Source: Microvelia longipes
Lineage: Eukaryota; Arthropoda; Insecta; Hemiptera; Veliidae
Length of the DNA: 64,000 nt
Direction of reading: 5' to 3'
Assembly (NCBI GenBank): GCA_018340805.1
Contig: JACMZG010001913.1
Coordinates: 29,154,651 to 29,218,650, forward strand
The notes under the pieces were generated by a model. The model was not told where the DNA came from and searched no databases. It was given only the letters and a program-made list of their open reading frames with translations. This document shows, piece by piece, positions 1 to 10,094 of the stretch. Position 1 is the first letter of the stretch; every line of letters starts with the position of its first letter. The position numbers and the translations under genes are program-made.

Positions 1-56
1 ATATAATATATATATATATATATACATTTTATATATATATATTAATATATCATACC
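1..56. repeat. (TA)n microsatellite
   Basis: The window opens inside an impure TA dinucleotide tract. Its true length upstream is not visible. Confidence 0.9.
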
Positions 57-888
57 TATATTTATATATCAATTTAAAAGACACTCACATTTTTTGGTAT
101 CCACATACATACTTGATCTAGACCCCTACTCCTTTCCTACTATCCGCCATCCAAACAATACTCATATAAGTGTGAGCTTAAATGAAAATTGACTAAAAGT
201 AGTTTCTATATGGAAAATAATATTATACCATGGTGACAGTTTTGAAAAATAAACCTTTTCAATAATGGACCCTTTCATTAACTTTAACCCTTAAAAACTA
301 ACCCTATTTTCTTCAATTCACCACAACAATTTCTATATAACATCAAAACCACATAATATACAATGTGACACAAATAATCGCTAGATTAATGTCAAAACTT
401 TAATAAAGAAAATAATAGAGACAAAATTCTGGAAACTTTGTTTATAAAGACTGCATATTAGTTTTTTGCGCTTTAAAAAGTTACTAACTTTATAAACTTA
501 AAACTTTACTTTAGTGGAAACCAAGGTCTAATGAAATGCATTTTTAAAGCATTTCCTGCCGCCTCTTTAGAGCGTTCTGGGGTTCGCATCCAAGGGCATC
601 CAAGGTTACGTTCTCAGTTTATATAAGATTAATGTTTAAATAAATTACCCCCAACTTATGACCGTAACAGTTGCCTCTTCTTGCAGGGTTTTTCAACGAG
701 CTCAAAAAGGGGCATTATTCATATATATCATAGTTCCTGCTCATATTTAAAATGACATTTATCATTATATTTTTACTGACATATTACAAATAATCTTGTC
801 TCTATAAGAAAGATTTATATGAAATTACTAAAAATACTTAATATTTTAAGTTTAATTTAAATCTTTAAATAAAATCATTTTTGAAAAC
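57..888. other. intergenic, nothing recognised
   Basis: AT-rich sequence with no long ORF and no repeat I can match elsewhere in the window. A slightly GC-richer patch at about 545-610 has no recognisable identity. Confidence 0.6.
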
Positions 889-1190
889 GGTCCATTAGAT
901 TCCCTTTTACAACTTAGAATTATATACGCATTTAAAACAATTTTTATTATAGACCGTCGGATTCCTTTGGATACAACTTAGTAAGATAGACGCAAACTCA
1001 TAAAATACGAGCCATCAACTTGCTTCTAAACAAATTAATAATATTGACACGTATTAAACTCTATAAATAAAAGCCATCGAATTCTCTTTAATACAGATAA
1101 GTAGTGTAGACGCATTTTAAAAACTCTTTAAATACAGGTCATATGACCTCTTGCAATGTATCTTAGCATTATAGACACGAAACCAAAAAA
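889..1190. repeat. degenerate tandem array, period about 57-64 bp
   Basis: Five diverged units start near 889, 951, 1009, 1072 and 1136. Each has a head like GRCCATCGRATTC, a middle like ACARCTTAGTA, then ATAGACGCA followed by an AT-rich tail. The copies are old: spacing varies by several bases and identity is modest. No coding reading is evident. Confidence 0.65.
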
Positions 1191-2485
1191 ACGAAATAAA
1201 AACACATCGTTTACAAGAGAAATAGTTTTGTTGTAAGAGTGTCCTAAATAATTCACCTTAAGTACTAAAAGCGGGTCACAATTTCATAAGTCTAAAAGGG
1301 TAGTCAAGGTATAAAGGTTCCGAATAACGAATCAAGTGGTCCGAGACAAATTGTTCATGAAATTTATTTAAATCTAAGTTGAGATAAGTAAACTAATGTA
1401 ATGAGCACGTTATATACCAAATAATTCTGGCACAGAGGTCCTGGTGAATTTAAAATGGATTCTTCTTTGCTTTAAAATTATAACAACTTATTCAGCCCAA
1501 CTCAGTAGGTAAGTGGTGGTCTTACAAAACTATAGGTACCTTAATTGTACTTAAATATTTGAAATAATTTATTAGTAGATTTAGAGAATAAATAGGTGCC
1601 AGGTTTTTTGGCTACTCCTACTTCATTGAGGGAGGGGATGAGAACCGACAATACGTATGTCAAATACAATACGTATGACAATACAATACGTATGTCTTAA
1701 AATTTAAACAGATAGGTAAAACTAATAAGAAGAAGAACTTTTATAGTTTTATATAAAACTAAAGAAGAATAGGAAAAAGTTACTGAACATGAAATATTAA
1801 CTTAAATAGCACTTTTAATTATTATTAAAGATAGATTTAAAAGAAATAGACTATCCTTATTATTTTATATCTTAAAAACATCTATATTTACTTAAATCTA
1901 AATATTATTATTCTATAACCAAAAATATCAAATAATTTTCTTAGACCTAATTTAATTAAACTACAATGGAGGAACATAACCCTGCAGTTGACCTAAAAAA
2001 AATAGATCTTCGTTCCAAATCTAAATTGATAAGTTGTCACAGATTAGATAAAAAAGGAATGGAATTTGTGATTATTATCTAAATTGACTAATATTACAGG
2101 AATAAAACATACAGTTTTTCAACTTAGTTTTGAAACCTCATTGTGTGATCGCCAAACTGGTACAATGTCCTAGGACGCCTAGTTAAATTCTTAACTCGAA
2201 TTAGGACCTTTAAACATTCAACCAATCGAAATAACCACTACTAAATAGACAAAGAACCGAATAGTAATTTAATTTAAATAGATGGAGTAAAATAATGAGA
2301 ATTATGAATCCAGCTACGTGCAGTTTATCTTTATAGGATCGCTTTAAAAAGAACAACGAACCAATCCTAAACACAATGAAAATTCAACACAATCAACAGC
2401 CATCCTACACTATTCCACCAGAAACTACTTTTAGCTTACTTTAAACAGAAAAACATACTACTAAAATAATACTAAGAAACAGGAC
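1191..2485. other. intergenic with a short CAATACGTATG triplication
   Basis: The only structure I see is three close copies of CAATACGTATG between about 1650 and 1693. The rest is AT-rich sequence without ORFs or recognised repeats. Confidence 0.5.
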
Positions 2486-2489
2486 CAGA

Positions 2490-2556
2490 CCAGCCGCTAT
2501 GGCCGTGATAGCGCTGGGCCGGCCTTAAAAGACAAGCCTTGATTGCAAACCACGTT
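2490..2556. repeat. GC-rich imperfect hairpin patch
   Basis: An isolated GC-rich block holds CAGCCGCTAT, a 7-nt loop GGCCGTG, then ATAGCG-CTG, which is a near-palindrome, followed by GGCCGGCC. It looks like a fragment of a dispersed repeat, but no second copy occurs in this window. Confidence 0.4.
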
Positions 2557-3245
2557 GACCGCGTAAAAAATCGCAACCTTCTTTATTTTATACCCACATA
2601 GCACTGGAGTTTTCTTCCTATTATGAGGGTTTACCTTTCACAATATTTATGAATATAGGAAAGAATAAGAAATGTTGGTTATGAATTTTGGTTTGGCTCT
2701 AGGTTATAAATCATGAACAAAATAAATTGCAAAGCAAAGAAGAACTCATCCAAAGGAAAGTCGCCAGGCATGCGGACTTTCACGCCAGAATTTCCAATTA
2801 AACTCATACTTCAAAATACATTTGGGTTTCGGATTTTAGACATATTATATAGAAATTTAAATAATAACTTATATGCACGGAAGCTGCCTAATAAGGTCTG
2901 AATTTTAAACAAAACCGTTCTATCTCACTTTAAAGATACATTTGTCCTAAAGCAAGGGTCCTAAAAGAATTTATTTTATCTCTTTAGACTTAAACTACAA
3001 GAAATTACATCCAGTACATTAAATTAGAAATAAAACTCTATCTACTTTCTTTTCTAGTAATTTAGAGAATTATATGAAATAACATAAATTATATCTCAAA
3101 AAGATATCCCTTTAGACCATAAGCATCCAAATCCTAGACATTATTAGTATCCTCTATATCTCTTTTATTATTTATTTCTACTATCTTATCCCAACTGCTT
3201 TAGATGCGTTTCTTTTAGGAATGCAAATATAACATTGAATATTAT
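2557..3245. other. intergenic, nothing recognised
   Basis: AT-rich. The open frame at 2713-2901 (62 codons) is short, has no recognisable motif and no promoter context, so I do not call it a gene. Confidence 0.5.
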
Positions 3246-3962
3246 AAAACATTCCATACTTCGAAAGTCGTAACACATATCAGCAAACAAATGTTAGAAA
3301 TGCATTGCATAATGGTAGGGCGGGTTACTTGTGTATACCTACTAAACTAGGTATACTAAACTACTACTACTACTGCCTACTAAACTACTACTACCTACCT
3401 AAACTATTTTTGAGCTCAAAGAAATGTTACATTCTATAACAATTACATAATAAATTATACATTTGCTAACATGTACATCAAAATCTATGGATAATTTACT
3501 TGATACATCGTTCCAATTAAATTTCTAATAATAATGAGATTCAAACATCTAATAGTATCCTTTATCTAGCTTCGTGTCTTTTTTAATTCTTTTCATCTTT
3601 ATTTTCTCACTAGATAAAATATTCAGAAGATTTCAACCACACTATAGTTCACAAGCAGTTAACCCAAATTGTTTCTATTCCATTCTTTGGTCGTTTTCAT
3701 TAATACCCAGCTAAGTTGTAAATAATCAATTAGACCCACTCTCTTTGTTTTGTAAAATTACCTGTATTAAGGAAAGAATTTGTTTTACTTAAAAAAGAAA
3801 CCCTTTTTTATCCTAATGGGCTATTTTACCTGTTGCCCCTATAAAAAATATTTAATAGCATCATTAAGTAAAAAAAAACACAAAAAAACATAAAATATCT
3901 TTTAACACCGGAAATCCTTACTTTCATAAATAATATTTTTTCCGCAACCAGCTTTTGATAAT
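3246..3962 (+). repeat. 717-bp dispersed repeat, copy 1
   Basis: A near-identical direct copy lies at 19631-20347, about 16.4 kb away. I can see only a handful of substitutions and a small A-run length difference, so identity is roughly 98-99%. Homology begins at AAAACATTCCATACTTCG and ends near GATAA. No terminal inverted repeats, TG...CA ends or clear target duplication are visible. It contains a CTACTACTA-type short repeat at about 3360-3405. The family is unknown to me; it may be a young non-autonomous element or a segmental duplication. Confidence 0.9.
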
Positions 3963-4125
3963 AGATTAATAGTGGCAATTTAGAACTACCTAATGTTGTG
4001 AATAACTACTTAGACTAGAGTAGTTTATATGACTCCCACATTTGCCAAAGACAATGGGTAAAACAATTTATTTTATAATTTATGTTTGTATTTGTTAATT
4101 GATAAAATAAAAGTATTAAAAAATT

Positions 4126-4640
4126 TAGGTACGGGGTATTTCGGAACTTTTTCTCACTATACGCCCACCATCACGACTTCGGACTCATTTTATGAATATG
4201 ACCAATTTCTTGTTTATGGATTGTATTTTATGTATTTGTATATACTACTAGTAATTTATGTTGCAATACGTCTCGGACTCAATTTGCTAAACCTCAGACG
4301 AGACATATCAGTTTTATTCCTAACTGTAACCCATTCAGGTGCTGACTCCCTCGATTTTGCTAAACATTATTTTGGATCACTAATGTAAACCGGAATGTAT
4401 ATAATTATTTATTACGACAAATATTAAACTTGTACTAAATTTTTTAGTTACTCGAAAAAATGGAGCAAATGCTGATAATGAGATAAAACTCGGCGAATTT
4501 CTTGGCATTATACTACATACTTGATAAATTTCATATTGATCAAAACATTTGGAATTTTAAAAAAAGAAACTGTTTCGCCGGGTAGCAGAACTAGACCTAC
4601 AGTCTATCGTTTAGTTTAAAAATTTTGACAGGCCAGTTTA
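4126..4640 (-). repeat. 5S-containing dispersed repeat, diverged copy
   Basis: It starts with the family terminus (GGTACGGGGTATTTCGGAAC). On the minus strand it carries a decayed 5S-like block around 4329-4378, matching GTGCTGACTCCCTCGATTTTGCT. The 4440-4640 part matches later family segments (GATAATGAGAT; AGCAGAACTAGACCTA). The ORF through it is not meaningful. Confidence 0.6.
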
Positions 4641-5138
4641 GACACCACTGATTCTTAAGAAAAAATCCCTGCAAGAAGAGAGCGGGAAAAAACTATGTAA
4701 ACAAATCAGCTTATTTTACACTTTTTTTTTGACGATGTTTTTTTTACATTTCTTTGGTGTAGTTTTATTTTAAAATGCCATTTTTAAGATTAATTTGAAA
4801 GTAGTTTTCAAAACGATGTAATCAAAAGAAGAACCACACACAACGTGAACGATTGCCGGGAAGAAGGTTTTTTTCTCTACAGCGGTTATTGTGGTAGGGA
4901 TTTTTTTCTCTTTTTAAGTGAGAGGTTGGCAGACTTCTCTGATTGGTCAATCCCAAAATACTTATGACCTTGGGGATTTTTAAACTGAACGATAGACTGT
5001 AAAGATTGCTTTTAGCGAATTTTCATAATGAAAATGACGCTTATGAGGTTGTTCGGATGACGGAAGTTGAGGGTGGGAGTGAGTGGAATCGGTTCCTATT
5101 GGCTTCCTGATAACAAAAATATATGTCCGAAAAAAGCT
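4641..5138. other. intergenic; segment related to 35770-35895
   Basis: From about 4985 to 5110 the sequence resembles 35770-35895. The shared words are TTTTARCGAATTTTC, TATGAAAA, GAGGTTG..GGGTGGGAG and TTCCTATTGGCTT. That marks another old dispersed repeat. The remainder shows nothing recognisable. Confidence 0.45.
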
Positions 5139-5242
<104 letters not shown>

Positions 5243-5354
5243 AGAGTTTCTACCCTTTCCTATGGCGAACGATAACTCTCGAAGGCGTTCTCAAATTGAA
5301 ACGAAACTTTGCAAATCGCGAGATGTTGAGGAGGTTACGAGGCCTATTGTTTAT

Positions 5355-5395
5355 AAAAACATTATGACGTCATCAACCAAAGTTATGACGTCATG
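5355..5395. repeat. paired TTATGACGTCAT palindromes
   Basis: Two copies of ATTATGACGTCATCA / GTTATGACGTCATGA lie 22 bp apart. TGACGTCA is a perfect CRE-type octamer. The same word recurs inside the 5S-containing repeat family (for example 28484, 46740), so it probably belongs to a repeat rather than a regulatory site. Confidence 0.5.
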
Positions 5396-5621
5396 AAAAA
5401 ATTTTTTTTTTAAAAACTTAAAATGGCTTTAAAACAAGGTATCTAGTATTTAGGTAGACGGCTAGCTGAATCAATTAAGACCAATTTCAGCTCAATCGAA
5501 CCATCACAAATGGCGCAATTGGTATACATAATATATATAATCTTGTATATATGTATACGTCTAGGTCAAAGACTCGTACGATATCTGTTGGATTCAGTAG
5601 TGTTATAGGGTGGGGATATAG

Positions 5622-5629
5622 TATAAAAG
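5622..5629 (+). promoter_or_regulatory. candidate TATA box
   Basis: TATAAAAG sits 33 bp upstream of the ATG of a 55-codon ORF, in a locally purine-rich context. The spacing would fit a TATA promoter with an extremely short leader. There is no expression evidence, so this is a candidate only. Confidence 0.25.
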
Positions 5630-5654
5630 AGAGACCTCTACCTCTTGCTCCATC

Positions 5655-5822
5655 ATGGTAAGCCTACTGTCCCAGAGAGACAGGGCAAAAATGGCTTCCA
5701 CTGAACCACGCCGAGCTAAGCAGACCCGTAAAGAGGAAGAACATCAAAGTAGTCTTTATATGGTCGAAGTTATTCTAAAACGAATGCGACCAGTTTCAGC
5801 TCAATCGGACAATCCTAAGTGA
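5655..5822 (+). CDS. possible 55-residue basic ORF, function unknown
   Basis: ATG at 5655 opens 55 codons ending at TGA 5820-5822. The first part is rich in R, K and E and is GC-richer than its surroundings. The last third runs into the repeated segment 5750-5857, where it reads MVEVILKRMRP. An upstream TATAAAAG is well placed. Alternatively the ATG is followed at once by GTAAG, so this could be a splice donor after an ATG. A chance resemblance of RRAKQTRK to the histone H3 tail does not extend. I do not recognise it, and it may not be a gene. Confidence 0.2.
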   Translation: MVSLLSQRDRAKMASTEPRRAKQTRKEEEHQSSLYMVEVILKRMRPVSAQSDNPK

Positions 5823-5857
5823 CGCAAACGGTATTTTTATTTTAAATAATCATGAAT
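5750..5857 (+). repeat. about 108-bp direct repeat, copy 1
   Basis: It matches 5972-6083: GTCTTTATATGGTCGAAG, then CGACCAGTTTCAGCTCAATC, then GTGACGCAAACGGTATTTTTATTT. A weaker third relative is at about 5470-5545 (AGACCAATTTCAGCTCAATCG). It is an old local duplication or dispersed repeat. Confidence 0.75.
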
Positions 5858-5971
5858 ATATTTTTTTCAACCTTAAGATTTTACTCAAATAAACAATTTG
5901 TTTACAAAAAAAAATTTGACATTTTTCTTTAAATTTTATAAACAATCATAAATGTAAGTAAGTGTTGAAGT

Positions 5972-6083
5972 TGTCTTTATATGGTCGAAGTCATTCTAAA
6001 ACCATTGCGACCGGTTTCAGCTCAATCAGACAATCTTTAGTGACGGAAACGGTATTTTTATTTAAAAACAAAAATCATGAATA
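5972..6083 (+). repeat. about 108-bp direct repeat, copy 2
   Basis: Second copy, 222 bp downstream of the first, with about ten differences, including CGACCGGTTTCAGCTCAATC. Confidence 0.75.
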
Positions 6084-6192
6084 ATATATTTTTGTTTATA
6101 ATGTTTCTTAATTTTAATATTATAGCATACTATTAATAATAGAGTATTAATAAAATCTCAATTAGTAAAATCAAGTTTGTGAGAAAGCCACT

Positions 6193-6430
6193 CAGGCCCG
6201 CGAAGCGGGCCTGTGTGGAGAGGCTGTGAAAATTCGCTAGATACATGGCAAAATGCCATGTAACAAGAACAATAATGAAACAACACATAATACAAAACAA
6301 CAACAATGTGGCCGCAAAGCGGCCACAGGGAGGCCCCCGGGCCGCGAAGCGGCCCGGTGGGCCGACGCCGCGAAGCGGACGAGGCGCGAAGCGCCAAGGC
6401 CGCGTAGCGGCTACGGGCCGAAGGCCCGTA
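6193..6430. repeat. array of eight perfect palindromes with 3-nt loops
   Basis: Eight inverted repeats follow one another: 6193-6213 (9-bp arms, loop GAA), 6243-6261 (8 bp, AAA), 6307-6327 (9 bp, AAA), 6337-6357 (9 bp, GAA), 6368-6378 (4 bp, GAA), 6383-6395 (5 bp, GAA), 6399-6411 (5 bp, GTA) and 6412-6430 (8 bp, GAA). Arms are mostly G/C in a roughly 70% AT region. Four loops sit in GCGAAGC, a sequence known to make an exceptionally stable DNA mini-hairpin. The ORFs across it are by-products. A related module in reverse orientation is at 58339-58422. No known family is assigned. Confidence 0.85.
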
Positions 6431-6434
6431 TTTT

Positions 6435-6610
6435 TACTATGTTTTAACTCTTCAGCACAAATAGAGTGGGAGACTCACACCCACTAACATACAGACAGAC
6501 AACTTTGTAAAAACCACTTAGTACGTCTTTAACACCTGAAACAGATAATTAAGTTCAAATCCTAGTTTCGGATTTTTAGTATAAGCAAACTATTTTTTCC
6601 TTACACCTAC
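6435..6610 (-). repeat. 5S-containing repeat family, terminal fragment without 5S part
   Basis: It carries the far end of the family: CAGACAGACAACTTTG, AAAACCACTTAG, ACACCTGAAAC, TAGTTTCGGATTTTTAG, and ends near CCTACGTTAGAAATGAGAAAA. It abuts the hairpin array. Confidence 0.6.
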
Positions 6611-6690
6611 GTTAGAAATGAGAAAATAAAATAATGAAAAGAAGCCATAATAGTATGATATTTTTAATTAGATCTAAATTAATTTAAACC

Positions 6691-7000
6691 GAGTCCGGTA
6701 GCTCAGTGGTAGAGCGCTCGCCTTTCGACCTGGAGGTCGAGGGTTCAAATCCAGCCGGGGGAGGACCTCAATATGAGATTATCCCTTGTACTGTACATTC
6801 GGGAGGTCTTTAATTCAAGGCCGGCCAACCCGGTCAAGGTTTTACGTGGTTTCCTTGGCGGGGTTGAATCTAGTTTCATCTGAGACAAGTCTGGGTCCAC
6901 GTTTCCATTGTCTCCAGCTCCCGAAAAGTTAATGTTCTGTGGGCTGGGGGAGATGAAGGTCGGAAAGATATACTGAGCCTTTGTATGTCCAAAAACTTAG
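6691..7000 (+). mobile_element. tRNA-headed SINE-like element
   Basis: The head has a pol III A box (TAGCTCAGTGGTAGAGC, 6699-6715) and a B box (GGTTCAAATCC, 6742-6752) at tRNA spacing. The acceptor ends do not pair well and the T stem has mismatches, so it is tRNA-derived rather than a working tRNA gene. The body contains GGTTTTACGTGGTTTCCTTGG (6838-6858), a motif I associate with arthropod SINEs. The 3' limit is unclear because the GC-richer sequence continues into the minisatellite downstream. Confidence 0.6.
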
Positions 7001-7189
7001 TCAGTGAAAGTGATGGCGGCGACACGAGTAACGTAAGTGACTAGGAACAAAGTGCTCGGTACTTGAAGACAGACGTCTCCTAATAGCACTGCGGAGCTTT
7101 AACTTTCAGGTCAGGGCTAAAGAATGAGTTTTTGCACGCTGACTTCTGGGTGCTAGAGTCCTTTGTCGGGTGGCGCTGGACTGGCCAGA

Positions 7190-7500
7190 GCGGTGAGCCT
7201 AGCTAGACTCTGGTGATGCTAGAGGAACTGATGAGATTGGTGAGACTGGAAGTACGAGGTCAAGTGAGACTAATGTGATCAGAGGAGCTAGTAAGACTAG
7301 ATGAAACAAGCACACAGTGATCTAGTAGTCGGTGCTAGCCAGAGCAGTGAGCCTAGCCCAGAGTCTAGCTGGTCTAGATGAACTAGGCACACTGTGAACT
7401 AGTCGCAGACACTAGCAAGATCAGTAAGTTTGGATAGAGTCTGGTTGGGCTGGATGAACTAGACACACTGTGAACTGGTTATATGTGCTACCAAGTACGG
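7190..7500 (+). repeat. degenerate minisatellite, period about 77 bp
   Basis: Units start near 7288, 7365 and 7441, with a more decayed unit before 7288. Each contains CTAGATGAACTAGRCACACTGTGAACTAG in variant form, then a stretch like AGCAAGATCAGTAAG and a closing AGAGT. It is GC-richer than the flanks and continuous with the SINE-like element upstream, so it may be an expanded part of the same transposon. Confidence 0.7.
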
Positions 7501-8857
7501 AGAGCGTGCTTCCTAGATGATTGGATGTGTACAAACTCAGGGGTTAATGTTGAGTGAGATTTGAGTGAGGGGAAAACGCTAAATGACCCTACGGGTTAAA
7601 GCGTAAAAAAACTTAAAATATCAAAGACATTTGATATTTGTCCTGTTGGCTGTTAACAGGAGACAGTCCTATTCCTGATAACTGCTTGTTTAGCTATAGC
7701 TTATGCTACGGAGTAACCTTAGCTGGCGTCAGGCCTTTAAAAAACAGCTACTTAAAATATTATTAAATAATTCATACTTTTTAATAAATTAAATAATTTA
7801 TTAAATAGGTAATTCGGAGGAGTAGCTTCAATGATGAAACATTACACATCTATTTTATATTTTTTTATTTTTAAAGTGTTTTTTTTTTAATCCTAGAACT
7901 ATAAAACATGAAAACACTTTCTATCGCACTTATAGTATGGTAAGTATACTTTATAGAATCGCTCAGAAATGAGATTTTTATTATAATACCTTTATTTAGA
8001 AAATTACAAAGTATTATACTACAAAAAAAATCAAACAAGGCAACCTCTATGCTTTAAAGCTTGCGCTTTGAGCTGCAGAGAGAAAGTTCCTATTACATCT
8101 TACATCTTTGTATTGATAATTATATTATTTATTTACAGTATAGTCAATACCTTTATTATAATGTGAGGCAGAAGAAAAGTAAATATTAGCATCAACAGCA
8201 CACGTACGTGTATTTAGCTTTTTTAATTGAACATAAATAAAGTTGAATGGTGTGTAACTTTAGCCGTTACTAGGGTGCAAATTATTTAAACTACATCAGT
8301 CTTAAGTTAATCATTGACATATAGTTGCCTTTATACAATAGACTTATAATCATAACTAATCAAACAGGTAAAGACATCATGCGAATTAAAAGAATTATTA
8401 ATTCTTTGATTATTAAAAGAATTGCAACAAAGGTTATGAGAAGTATGAAACATTCTAAGAGCTCAATTCATCCCCAGAAGCATAGCTTTAACCATACCAT
8501 TCAACATAATATTTATTTTCAATTACACGCTTCTTATATTTGCCCAGAGCAAACTAACCTTTGCTTACTACTTACAATTTTCACAGAATACTGTCTATTT
8601 TCATATCTCTTTTAGTTTTTAGTTTGTTCTTCTTCATAACCTTTCTATTATTACTATGAGGAAAATTTTGAGATAATAAAAAGATACTTGGCAAACAATT
8701 TTCTTTTAAATAATTTCATTTCTTAGCATCAAGAGAAGTCAATATTTACATTAATATTCATAATTAAGCATTAGGGAACATGAGCTATCTTCTGCAATTT
8801 TATTGCAGGAGATAGCGCCAATAATAAAATTATAATAGCATTTATAATGAAGAAAAT
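7501..8857. other. intergenic, nothing recognised
   Basis: AT-rich, with a few short open frames (for example 8325-8615) lacking any motif I recognise. No repeat shared with the rest of the window was noticed. Confidence 0.5.
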
Positions 8858-9220
8858 TGGCACAGGGTACCTCGGGAACTTTTCCATAACACATAGGATA
8901 CGCTACGTTTATCCTCCCAACTTCGGACTCGTTTCGCTCGTCCTCAGATAGTAAATACATCCGTTTCTTTCGCAGCGGTCACCCACACAGCACTGACCTT
9001 GCTCGATGCTACTTAACTTTTATAATTTAACAAAAATCATAAATATACTTGTCGCATGGAAACAAAACTTAGTGTACTAAATAATTACGTAAAGGTTGAA
9101 CCAAATTTCATCTCAATTTATTTATTTTTCATTGTTTTGAAAAATGTACTCAACTCATATGCCATGTGCAGTAAACCATGAGACTTTTTCTTCATTCTCT
9201 ACGCACTCGAGAGCTCTCGA
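8858..9220 (-). repeat. 5S-containing dispersed repeat
   Basis: It begins CACAGGGTACCTCGGGAAC, passes TTTCGCTCGTCCTCAGATAGTAAAT, then has a 5S-like block on the minus strand at about 8965-9025 (AGCGGTCACCCACACAGC; CTCGATGCTACTTAACTTTT). It continues with family sequence to CTCAATTTATTT. Confidence 0.85.
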
Positions 9221-9822
9221 AATGAAGTTATTAAATAATATTACTATAATAGTTAAGGGCTTGAAATCAAAATAGTGAATAGAAAATCATATTTACCAGC
9301 AATCTCTTTAGGGAACGTTAATGCTGCACAAAATGTCAGCAATAGTTTTTATTTTGAAAAATGTCCAAATATTCTTCCTCACCCATTTCTACAAATATGT
9401 CTCTATTTTTTATTTTGTTCCATATTTTATCCAATAAAAAGTATAGGATTATATAAAAAACATGTAAGAAAATATGACGTCTTGAAAATATCTCGGTAAC
9501 TTTCTAATATTTTATATATTCTATGAAACGCCAAGGAATATTTCTTTTCACGCTGTGTTACCTGCAGGCTTAAGTTATTATTTCGACCTGGCTTGGAAAC
9601 TTTTGCTAGGATTACATTCAATTTTGACTTCATCTTGATACTAGTTTTACCTTTGGTTTCCATTGATTCATTTAGAGCGGGCCTATAGGGAAATGTCGAA
9701 TTTCCATCAGAAAAGTCGCTTGTGATTGATCTGATGACAGATGTGATTAGGCGGTAGAAGTAGACACGATTCCACTTGCCCTCTTGATTCCAATCCTATA
9801 AATATTGTCTCACACACACACA

Positions 9823-9825
<3 letters not shown>
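9221..9825. other. intergenic, nothing recognised
   Basis: No supported gene. Two overlapping opposite-strand short frames at 9275-9663 have no recognisable features. Confidence 0.5.
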
Positions 9826-9903
<78 letters not shown>

Positions 9904-9918
9904 AATATATATATATAT
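9811..9918. repeat. (CA)n(TA)n microsatellite, target of the LTR element
   Basis: A short CA run leads into about 93 bp of TA. The BEL/Pao element starts at its right edge and the tract resumes at 15539, so this was one tract before insertion. Confidence 0.95.
9914..9918. repeat. target site duplication TATAT (left)
   Basis: The five bases before the 5' LTR match the five after the 3' LTR (15539-15543). BEL/Pao integrases typically make 4-6 bp duplications. In a TA tract the match could also be chance. Confidence 0.5.
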
Positions 9919-10093
9919 TGTTATGAAATTGTCATTTTTAAAAGGCAAGTTAATTTGATTTTGTTGTCGTGTCATTAATATTTTAAATTGTGACTTTTAA
10001 TTTAAAGTTTGAAAGAGAATATAGTTCGACATTGGCATTTAAGCAAGTTTGGTTTTATTCATATCTAGTAAACCTGCAATAGAATTCGGAACA
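9919..10093 (+). repeat. BEL/Pao 5' LTR (175 bp)
   Basis: It begins TGTTATGAAATTGTC and ends GAATTCGGAACA, the usual TG...CA ends. It is identical to 15364-15538. It is short for the superfamily, and no clear TATA box or AATAAA signal is visible inside it. Confidence 0.95.
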
Positions 10094-10094
10094 T

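Noticed and set aside
4086..4388. 100-codon ORF
   Set aside because: It lies in a decayed 5S-family copy, and the start codon used is not ATG; no protein motif.
5694..5740. RRAKQTRK stretch resembling the histone H3 tail
   Set aside because: Similarity covers only about seven residues, lacks the H3 start and does not continue.
6158..6487. Three overlapping arginine/alanine-rich ORFs
   Set aside because: They are forced open by the GC palindromes and exist on both strands; no start context or known motif.
6691..6764. Functional tRNA gene
   Set aside because: A and B boxes are present, but the acceptor stem cannot pair and the T stem has mismatches; better explained as a SINE head.
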